Shown here piece by piece: positions 39,701 to 49,500 of a DNA stretch of 64,000 nt. The stretch lies in contig NMRA01000311.1 in assembly GCA_002633005.1 (NCBI GenBank), positions 137,839 to 201,838 of the forward strand, given 5' to 3'. The DNA comes from Phoronis australis. Lineage: Eukaryota > Phoronida > Phoronidae. The position numbers were made by a program, and so were the translations under genes. The notes under the pieces are model-generated. The model worked only from the letters and a program-made list of their open reading frames with translations. It was not told the DNA's origin and did no database searches. Numbering within the stretch: position 1 is the first letter of the stretch; the number at the start of each line of letters is the position of its first letter.

Positions 39701-41731
39701 ACTGCGATATTCAGAAATTAAAGGTTACGGTCACACGACTGTGTAGTTTTGTTGAATTTTGAAAAAAAAAATATTATAAACTAATTCGTAGAGTTTGCAC
39801 CAATAAGACTTAAAAACCGGGTCCTTTTGTAGACCATTAAATCCGAATAAGGCATGTTTTCGTATGAAATATGTTTTGAAAACGTCACCCTCTTCAGCCG
39901 CTCAATCCGTGGTCACTCACGTCAGTATCCCCGGGATTCAAATCAAATACTATGTCCGTCGACAGGAAGTATGAATAATAGGCCCTCATGGAAGTATTGT
40001 AGGTGAGCAATTAACACCACCTGTACGTATGCAGGTGAAAACTTCGTGGGTGCTTGGTGAGAAAATGATGCCATCGGTGAATAGACATCTATGCACTGAA
40101 AAATGGCGATTTGGGTGTTTTGGGACATCAAACTGATGCAGGTGGTGACTAGGACAGAGTAAGGCGATACCGCAGGATCTCGATATTGTGACAGAATTAA
40201 GCACATTGTTTGACAAATCACACGACTCCTTGGTTTTTATGGTGTTGTTTTTGTTTTGAACAATGGAATCTGTGCGGCGGGTTGTCGCTGCATAGTCGAT
40301 GTACAGCCTCGCCGCACACATTTTTGTTTTTTTTTGTTCACCAGGATTTTGCACAGGACTGCCTGAAGCATAGCCAGTTTCGCAAAAATTATTGAATTCG
40401 CAAAAAGTCAAATTTACAAAAATGCTAAATGCAAGAACATGTCTAAATTATGGAGGGTAACCTGTTCATGAATGGCCGGAGGGAACTGAGAGCGAGGGAA
40501 TGTTCACTAACCTTCAAATCTTTCATTAAGGAAATCTCAATTGTCATATACTTAATCAGCAGCAACGATGTATGAAATATACTTATTACAACTCCAGCGT
40601 GTCAATTTGGTTTTATCTAATAAATCTATCGGCAATTAGAAACCAAATAGACATCGCCAACCTCGCTGTATTATCACACAAATGTATAAAATCAGGTTGA
40701 ACCATGCAATGCGTAATCGTGTTATGTACAGTCTCGGTGATCGAACGAACACGTATAATTTTCTATGCCAATAAAGAGCTGATGCGACAGCGAGTGACAG
40801 GTTACGTCATTCCTTCAATCTTATGATACAGTCTGATTTATTGACTGTTAGCCTGTTAGTGACGAGTGCATTACTGCGCAGTGTCTAAATCGTGAAGTGC
40901 TAACAGTTATTTTGCGGTCATTCTCTTCATATTCATCTAATGAACAAACTCAGAGTTGCGGTCATTGGCTTTACTTCCTGCGCAATTCTGCTGCGAGAAA
41001 TTGGTTTTTAATTTTTGTTCAACGTTCTCTTGAAGCCGCCACAAACCACGTCGATGTTAAAAAATCAACTGTCTTCACACGTGTATTCGCCCTTCCGAAG
41101 CAGCGTCAAGGCGTTCTTATACTATCCTTGAATGAAAATTGATTAAACTAAATCGTCTAAAATTCCTCAGGCACTCACGCTGCCTAAGACTAACCTGCCG
41201 TGACAAGTAACCCAATGAGATTGGTCTGAAAACAATGACAACGAGGCATTTTTTTCCAGCCAAGAAATAAGTTATTTTTTAACCTCAGTCAGGAACCATA
41301 CGAATACCGATTTTTACAACAATTAGTGGCTTAAGTTAAATGTTGGTTTTGATAGAAGGTGTGATTTTATTGCCTTTTGAATTAGTTTCGATGCAATTCG
41401 TTTTGATAACCGGAACAGGTAACTCATTTTTCGCACGTAGTTCACCTGGACGTCTTCGATCGTCATTTTGCATTGCAATTATTACTTTTGACGAATGCAC
41501 TATGGGCCGCTACAAAATTCTTAAGGTTTTACTTGGCCAAACGAAGGCGTTCAAAGTGAAGCAGAAATGTAAAGTTTGTGTATTCGAGTAACTTAGAAAA
41601 CTAATAAAACTTACAACGACATAATATAAGGCGTCCATCTTGGCAGTATCACAATGATTAAGATGATGATTAGATGCATTGAACTTACAGCGAGAAGAAA
41701 ACAAAATATAGGACTCAGTTCAACTTGAACA

Positions 41732-41737
41732 TTTATT
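41732..41737 (-). promoter_or_regulatory. Candidate polyadenylation signal of snail
   Basis: AATAAA on the minus strand (TTTATT on plus) lies about 455 bp downstream of the snail stop codon, in AT-rich sequence without other clear signals. It would give a 3' UTR of about 480 nt. No transcript supports it. Confidence 0.4.
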
Positions 41738-42191
41738 TTAAAGTAAATTATTAAAGCACAAAATAAATTTCATGCTGGTAACGAGACAGAATATATGGTA
41801 TCTCACTTTCAATGACAATACGTTATCAAATCCACTCCGTTCAAAATACTTGACAAATTAAAATCAGGTAAAATAGTCGTCAGTTTTGTAACTAAAACTA
41901 AAATCTGAGGTCATAATGGACCAGGGTCAGTACTGCTATTTAGAGACCCAAGCCTGTCCGTTTGGTTATCTGATAGAAGCTTCTCCAAACCAATAATGTA
42001 CCATAGCATTGAAAGCGGCTACCATAGGTAGTTAGATCAAATAGTTTTAAAGTTCAACCAATCAATAAAAACAAAACTAAAACACAATCAATAAACTCTT
42101 CAAAAATAAAAAGTCGTGGATGAAACTTTTCTGTTTAACACAATTAAATGAAAATTTGCGCCAACCATGTTCTATACAATTATTGTCCAAG

Positions 42192-43451
42192 TCATACAAC
42201 CAGATGTCCCGAGCACCCGCCATCTTCATGTTTCAGTAGTAGTGACATGCGTGAGAAGGTTTTACTGCAAGCTTTGCAGCTGTATTTTTTAATGTCCGAG
42301 TGCGTTTGCAAGTGGGCACGAAGATTTGAACGGTCGGCGAACGCCCGACCGCAATGTTCACATTTAAATGGCTTCTCACCAGTGTGCGTGCGAATATGTC
42401 CTTGCAGTAGCCAAGGCCTCGAGAAAGCTTTTCCACACAATTTACATTTGCACGGTAGCGTGTGTGTGCGAATATGCATTTTTAACGCGCCTAAACTCAC
42501 ATAGGTCTTCTCACAGTATTTGCAGTTGAACTGTTTTTTAACTTGCGAGATGCAATGAAACTGCTTGTGTTTGGAAAGTCCGCTAAAAGTGGAGTAACTC
42601 TTGTTACATCCTTCGCACTGATATCTGGGCGGATCGCCGGGACGGCCTTTTGGACTGAACTTCGTATCGGCCAAGATACTTTCAATACTCCACGGCAGTT
42701 TAGGCTTCGTCTCCGAGTCGCTGCCTGGAGACTTGTTCGCCTCCCTGCGTTCACTGTGGAGATGGTGAGGTGAAAACGGCGACCGAAGTTCTTGAGGACT
42801 GGGCAGCGAGTGACTTGACGGAGATCGAGACGACATTGGCACGAAAGACGGTGGTGATAAATAAGGTGACTTGTAGCTAGCAAGAATATGCGGGGCTAGA
42901 CTGTCCGGGGATAAGCTATGTAGTTGATGTTGCCAAGGAAAGCCGAGAGACAGGAAAGGAGAGTGCTGGAACGGTGCTAAGCTTCCGGGCCAGAAATGAT
43001 GGAAATCGGCCATCTTCAGTAGCTCTGCGTGATGATCTTTAACGAGAGGGTGGAACGCGGGCTCGGGACTCCGGTTCTTGAAGGCGTCGAGACCCCGCTG
43101 AGACAGCTCGGCGTGAGCAAGCATCGCCGGTTCAGGGCTGCAGTTCTTCAGCAAGAAATCAGAGTGAGCCAACATCGCTGACGTCGTAGGAGACAAAATC
43201 TGGAAAACAGAGACAAAACATTGGATAACTTTTTCGCGTCTACATCCACACATATATAAGAATTCATCACTCAAAACATTTGGTATGTCGTGATAATCAG
43301 AATTGATTTTTTAATGAATAGTGCCAAAAATACCGACTGCCCAATCTAAACATATTTTTATTGTTTAGTAAATTAAAAATTAACATTGGAAAACAAGAAA
43401 CCGAGCACGGGAAAATCTAGTGATACATTATACGTGTGCAGTACTTACCAT
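42192..43451 (-). CDS. snai: Snail-family zinc-finger transcriptional repressor
   Basis: This is a sequence-specific repressor of the Snail/Slug family, which binds CAGGTG E-boxes in the nucleus and drives mesoderm, EMT and neural programmes in animals. The model is join(43451-43449, 43199-42192), 336 residues. Exon 1 supplies only ATG and meets GTAAGT at once; the 249-bp intron ends in TCTCTGTTTTCCAG. Five C2H2-type fingers occupy about 194-217, 225-247, 251-273, 279-301 and 307-330. They carry Snail hallmarks: [72 protein letters not shown] and [10 protein letters not shown]. The fifth finger is the C2HC type. The N-terminal half is rich in S, P and H, has a duplicated AMLAH...KN[C/R]SPEP block (about 9-48) and an eh1-like LPWSIESIL at 169-177. 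I see no SNAG start (MPRSFLVKK) and no PxDLS CtBP motif. Alternatively, an unspliced message could start at 43274, since that frame runs through the intron; or translation could begin at Met10. Confidence 0.96.
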
Positions 43452-46345
43452 TGTATCCTAAACTCTTGTTCTTCCGGCAAACAGTCGCCACTCAACTTTG
43501 ATGAACTTTTCCAACTCCTTTCAAGATTCAAATGTTGCACAGTAGACAGATGTTTTACGAGCGGTGACCACTAGACCGAGTGTGACTAGGAGGTTGGCTT
43601 TCAACTTCTTAAAACCTCGCCAGGTGTAATTCTAAGGAGAGCACGTGTTAATGACCAATCAGAAGAATAGGCGAGAAGCAAACCACGCCTCCTAGCCAAT
43701 CAGGAAGACAGCGACGCTTGAGTGAAATCTAACACTGGTAGCGAGTATAATAGGCAAAACAGGTGTTTCACACTAAGCAATCCGTTTAGCTACTCATTTG
43801 GAAAGTCACCTATTATACAGATTATGAGGGCCTGTGCCAAAGCTGCAATGGGAATGGGCGGGCCATACAAGTATGTGAACCGGCACTAGCATTATTAGGA
43901 TTATAGAGTGACTGTCGTCGACGGGTCTCGTACACCTACAAGTCCTATTCAGTCATGTATCAACAGGGCGGATTACTCGCGGGGATAATACCAGATTTCC
44001 CAGTGTTTTTCATGCGGTACTCGAGCAAATAACATAACTAGTCACGATGTGCAAAATCCCACAGTAATACAACAGACACCTGACGGTCACCCGGGACGTT
44101 CCATTGTCTTGTTGCATACTTGCACGCATTAACCCCGGTTATGACTCGGACCTGCTCGTCGCGGGGAGGACAAACTTTAGTTATGTTTGAAAGCATTCCC
44201 AGAAATACTGAATGAGATAATACGACGAATAAACTGCCACGGTCAATTCGTTAAATAATTAAAGACAGCGAAAAATACATTGAGATGCCACAATACAAAT
44301 ATTCAGTAAGAAAGTTTGACACTAAACTGTGTTTAGTAATATAAGGGATACAATTGGTGACGAGAAGCTTCGAAATATCACGCCATCGTAAATCGCACAA
44401 ATCACGTTACGTAAATGCCACTTTCTCATCGTATTCTATCTTGACCATAGTTTCAAGTATAAATTGCAACATTTGCCTGCATTTTGCGAAGTTGCAAAAA
44501 TTGTTGCGTACGAGTTGATCTTCCAAAACTAAGCCATTTCCATATAAAAAGACTTTATAGGAAAAAACTTTCACTGAAAGTATTGTTGCTATCTTTCAAT
44601 CAAGAATTTCAACCCAAAATGACGCAAGAAGTTTATTGCTTTTAAACTTATGCACAATAACGTAAAACCCATTATTCAATAAAAAGCCTCCACAAGACTC
44701 CGTTATTTCCGAGGTAATACGGCAAATTGTCAGTGTTAAACAACTCGATATTGAGAACATGGTATAAACTCACTCCGAAAGAAAACTGTCGATTTCCAGT
44801 CGCCCGAGGTCGCTTAAGCACCGCATAACGGCTGTTGCATTAAATTACACCCGACACGTAACACGCGGTCAGGCAGATGCGGCTAATTACAATCACCAAA
44901 TTAACACGGGAAACTGTCGATTTCCACAAAAAATCTCCACTCGCCAACCAAAAACAGAATAAGTAGCATTTTTGATATGGAGTATCCACACACAATACAA
45001 ACCAAACTGAAACAATGATTCTAGTCGATGCGATATATTGAAACTTCACTATTTTCGAGATTTTAATAAAAAATATTTTCTATTATGTCGACTGTGTGAA
45101 TGATGTTTACCGTCTAATTTTTTGCATTAGTGCTGAAATTGTGTTCCGTGTACTCTTATCCGAGTCTAGATAGCTACATCCACAGTTACGTTCTGTAAAC
45201 TCAAGAATCTCGTGGAAACGCAAAATCTCTCGCAAGTCCTCGCAAGATGTCGCCTGGATTGCCAGAGGACCCGCGACCACACTCTGGGTTATATCGAATG
45301 TTTTGGTTCTACGCGTAAAGCGAATTAGATACAAAACAACCGATATATTTGCGCATTCTGTGCTTCCTGTTTTGCTTGTGAGCTTCTGGATACTACCAAT
45401 TTTTTCATGAGAACTAAAATGATCAAAAGTGCTGTGGCGTACACATAATAAGACACGCATCTGTATGCGGCGCATCTGTAGGCGGCCCGTTTTTATCAAA
45501 GGTTGCAAGCCCGATTTTAGCTAAGACGTACATAATTTTCATCTTCATTTGAACACAGTCATTTAAGGTGGCTCGTGAAGGCAGTTGTGAAGTGTGAATA
45601 TGAATAATTATCAACCAAAAGTCAGCTGCAACGTTTCGCTCTTATAAATAAACGCATCGTTGCGTTCGCAATGTGCTTGCAAACCGTCTTACTTACGACC
45701 GGTCCTACGACCCTTGATAAAACCGGTCCCTGGCCTGGTATAAATACCACTTTAGAACATCTATTGAGCACTAATGTCACCAAGAAGAGTTTGTAAATTA
45801 CCGCTCCTTAAGTATGCGACTTCTTTCCATCATTTATCGATTAAAATGAAAAGCGTCATTCAGCAAAAATTTGAAAAGGAACTGAATTTCCTTTTGAAAA
45901 AAAATTATTTTGAAAAAAATACTATCGCCCTGAAAGAGCATTATTTGGGAATAGCTCATTGCTTACTAATCCCTTCCAATACCCACTGGCGGTTCTAGGA
46001 CCAGCACAAAATGTCTGCAAAAGCTCTAATAACAGAATACCAAAGGTATATTTCTTAGTGGTGCCCCCTAGAGTGGATCCACTAAATCTGCCTATAATGA
46101 CATCTTCTTGTTCACTACAAGGCATGAAAATGTAATGTTATTTTTTCTCAAGACCAAGCAATTTTTAACAGGGACAGCTCTTCCAAACTGCTAAATACAG
46201 AAATTTAAATTTGCTGAGGAATTGATACAAGAAAACTAGTTTACCTGATCATTTAATCATTTACTTCAAACAGTAAAATCCTTGAATCTCTGCATGAGTT
46301 GGTGGTACTCTGAATTTAAAGGAGATCAAATTGACTTTATGACCT
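43452..46345. other. Snail 5' flank and intergenic sequence to PTRH2
   Basis: The snail 5' UTR occupies an unknown part of 43452-43750. The rest is CpG-rich intergenic DNA without a credible exon. ORFs here (for example 45508-45107 minus) show no domain and no splice context. The two genes are in tandem on the minus strand, about 3.1 kb from the PTRH2 stop to the snail start codon. Confidence 0.5.
43621..44082. promoter_or_regulatory. E-box cluster upstream of snail
   Basis: Three CAGGTG/CACCTG sites lie in the snail 5' flank at 43621-43626, 43760-43765 and 44077-44082, with a CACGTG at 43642-43647. CAGGTG is the site recognised by Snail-family fingers, so autorepression is plausible; bHLH activators such as Twist bind related E-boxes. 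Two CCAAT pentamers (43655-43659 and 43696-43700) are also present. The transcription start is not defined. Confidence 0.45.
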
Positions 46346-46351
46346 TTTATT
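46346..46351 (-). promoter_or_regulatory. Polyadenylation signal of PTRH2
   Basis: AATAAA on the minus strand (TTTATT on plus) lies 185 bp past the PTRH2 stop codon. It is the first canonical hexamer downstream and would give a compact 3' UTR of about 200 nt. Confidence 0.6.
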
Positions 46352-46535
46352 TACAACACATGTACAAATTAAATACATTTTACTCAATCCACAAGTGAAA
46401 ATTACACTTTTCATCAATTACTCATATACAAAAATGCAGGTTAAACCCTCCATGAGAAATGGCACCTTGAAGGTTATCAACTTGTGCTGCCACCTATAGT
46501 CAATGGATGTAGTTACCCAATCACGAATTCATTCC

Positions 46536-49500
46536 TCAATACAGCTTCAGATGACCTGTAACTTGATCTATCAGACTAGCTGGAGCTGAAACACAAAACA
46601 AATATCACTATTTTAAAGATGTCTGATACCTGAACTTAAACAAGCACTGCACATTTAATATAAAAGGTTCTAGCCTTTTATGAACAATATCCAATCTCCT
46701 TTCTTGAAAATCCATACCTGCAAAGAATCTGAGTCTGATTCCTCTAAGCCATGGACAATAAAATAATGGCGCACAAGTTTTGTGGAAGTCTGTCGTTGCA
46801 CTGGACAAACTTGAATAGCCAGAATGAAAGAAAACAAAGTTATGTAAGACCCTTGAAAAATATCCAAATTTGGCTAATTTTCAACGCAGAAATGGCAAAT
46901 GAGATCCACATGAAACTTTCGCATACTATGTTTTAAGCAATATTTCCCAAAACACTGTTAAGAGTTGTCTTGGAAAGCAGTGCTATCTCTGAAGAGGCCA
47001 CCCTCATTTTAAATATCACAATAATAAATAAATAAATAAAATGTTCCACTTTTGCATGAGTGGCTATCAAAAATAAGATTGTGAAAATATAAACATGAAC
47101 GAAAATCGTAGGAATATATCCCTGCCCTCTCAACATATCTCTGCACCCTCAACATATCCCTGCCCCCTCAACATATCCCTGCCCCCTCAACATATCCCTG
47201 CACCCTCAACATATCCCTGCCCCCTTAATATATCCCAACTCCTTAATAAATGAAAAACAAAATCTCAACGGATTTGGCAAAACATAAAAGGTTGATTTTT
47301 ACTCTAGTGGAAATCTACCGAGAAAAGGAAAGGTCTCATTTTTGTATGCTTTTCTTTTACAGAGTTTTACAGGGCTCGACATAACGAAAATGTGAGCTGA
47401 GATTTTTGTCAGCTCGTATCAAGTCCCAAAATGCGACCTGGAATTTCCAACAAATACGAGCTGAGTTTTTACACTTCTCGGCAGATACCTGGCAAATATA
47501 AAGCAACTCTTGTTAATCCGACCGTTATTTGGCTGTTGCCAAATCCAAGTTCAAAAGAACACTAACCGAGAACAGCCCGATCCCGATGACTTGTAAGCAA
47601 GTCGCATGAACATGGGATATGTAGAATCGATCTTTGACGCGTTTCATTGGTTAACATTTTCGGCCACCTTTGCAAATTTCCGGATTCGCCAAAAAAAATT
47701 TCGTGCCACTGCATAACACGTGATAAAACGTCACAAAACAGCAGTGTTTCTACTAATTCTCAACTTACTGAACTTTCTGGTGGACAAATATGTTTATTTT
47801 TCACATAAGATGTCCTTATTACATGTATCAAATATCTACGACAATATCCCTGATATCGCACTTCGGCACTGGTCGGTCCCTTTTTAGCACGCAAGTGGTT
47901 CCGGTGACTTAGAGATGTGCGTCTCGTTTTTATCGCATAAGACAGCCAAAGTGAAAATGGTAACCCTATTAATTGCCTTTACTTTCAGTTGCCAAGACAT
48001 TCTCAAGCCTTTTACTTGTTTCTGGGGCTACGTACGCGAAGTATGATTTGTCTTTCACACGTTGTTGCCAACGTAAAGTGTAGGCCTACTCTAGCGATTC
48101 AAGTGCGTGAACTCACACGTGCGCACCACTTCAAATCTTATATAAAAAGGAGAACAGCGACAGTCCTAACTGAAAGAGTATATCAGCTTGGCTCTGTTAA
48201 GCACCCGGGTACGTGCCAGTGGTTTATTTGAAGATTAACTCATAGATTCCCGGCAGTTAAAAAAGACCCAATGCTTTATGATATTCGCCAAGGCCGATAT
48301 AACCAGAACTAATATTTTCCTGTTCCGATGTTTCCCCGAGGTCGATGTTCCCTAAACTCTGTATTCTATTCCCGTAGCCAGCTATTGCAACTAAATGGGT
48401 GCTAGATGCAAAATTGTGGTGAGCGAACTTTATATTCTTCTCTTCATACACCTCCCCCCGGCAAATTTTCGCTCCCCGAACCACTGTCGCCGTAAAATGT
48501 TCGGACTCCAATAGAAACAACCTTGTTCCGGCTGAAGGGGGTAATTAAAAACAAAATTATTCCGGGTGGCTAAAAAGGGTACAGTGTAGGTGGTAACGAT
48601 ATCCAGAAAGTCATCCCTACTTGATGGAGTTTCCCTCGCAAAATCGTATTATTATAACATTTCTTACCATTGCAGTGTTTTAATATCTTATTACCGCAAA
48701 CACCCAGGTTAACGACTATGCTCGGGCACAAGCCTACTCCCTACTTTTGAAGTGTTTCATAAAAAGCGCTCACTCATCTACTAAGAGCTCCCCCTTTGAA
48801 GTTTTGAGAATTTCCAGTTAAGCGCCCACAGTTCAGGCTAGCGCACTCCAAATGACAGCGCGTGGTTTCAAATTGACACGCAGCTTATATGGTGTGTCAA
48901 TATGTAAAAACCAAATCCCGTGTTGTTTTGTGACTGACCTATTTTTCCCGTACTTGGAAGGTATTGAGGAGCAAACTCGCCGTTAGGTGATGGAAACCCG
49001 AACGGAGGGAGTCGAGAATTATTTCGAGGCTATTCATTTCATGGAAAACTACTTGTTGAGTACGTAAACAGCATAATTACCACATTTTTGAGGTGAAATT
49101 TGCACTGAATTGTTCCCGCGCATCCAAATAGGTCATTCGGTTAAGGCATCGTTTCACAGATTTTTTTCGGCAGATGTTTTTCAAACGTCAAGTTAAGTTG
49201 CAAAATTTAGGCTGCGAACAAAAAGTTGAGGGAATTTGCACTCCGAGTTAGTTTGAATCTTTAACGACTTTGCGGACAGCCAGCAGCAGGTCGGACCTAG
49301 CAAAATCCCGGATACTTTTTCAACTGGCATTTTCTCCCTTTTCACATCGCAAACTTAGCTACTCAAATGCACATGCTGGTTAGAGAGCACTGATTCAACT
49401 TTCACATCGGCAACTTGCCTTGCGCTCTAAGGCCTTTCAATGGCGGTCGTGAAGAACAGTAACGCCGTACCTGCATGAACGAAATCAATTTTGCGATCTG

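Larger units (their letters stand above)
32250..42191. other. CpG-rich gene desert downstream of snail
   Basis: About 10 kb without a credible exon. By eye CpG is much more frequent here than in 14-32 kb. The stretch includes AATTAATT-type sites, a GCGATTAT cluster at 35511-35590 and short repeats (listed). Its place next to a developmental regulator suggests enhancer-bearing, unmethylated sequence. That is inference from composition and position only. Confidence 0.5.

Noticed and set aside
48257-48520. Minus-strand ORF ending [16 protein letters not shown], reminiscent of a TPR helix
   Set aside because: There is only one TPR-like turn and no repeats before it, and it lies inside a transposable element with no splice context. 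Likely chance.
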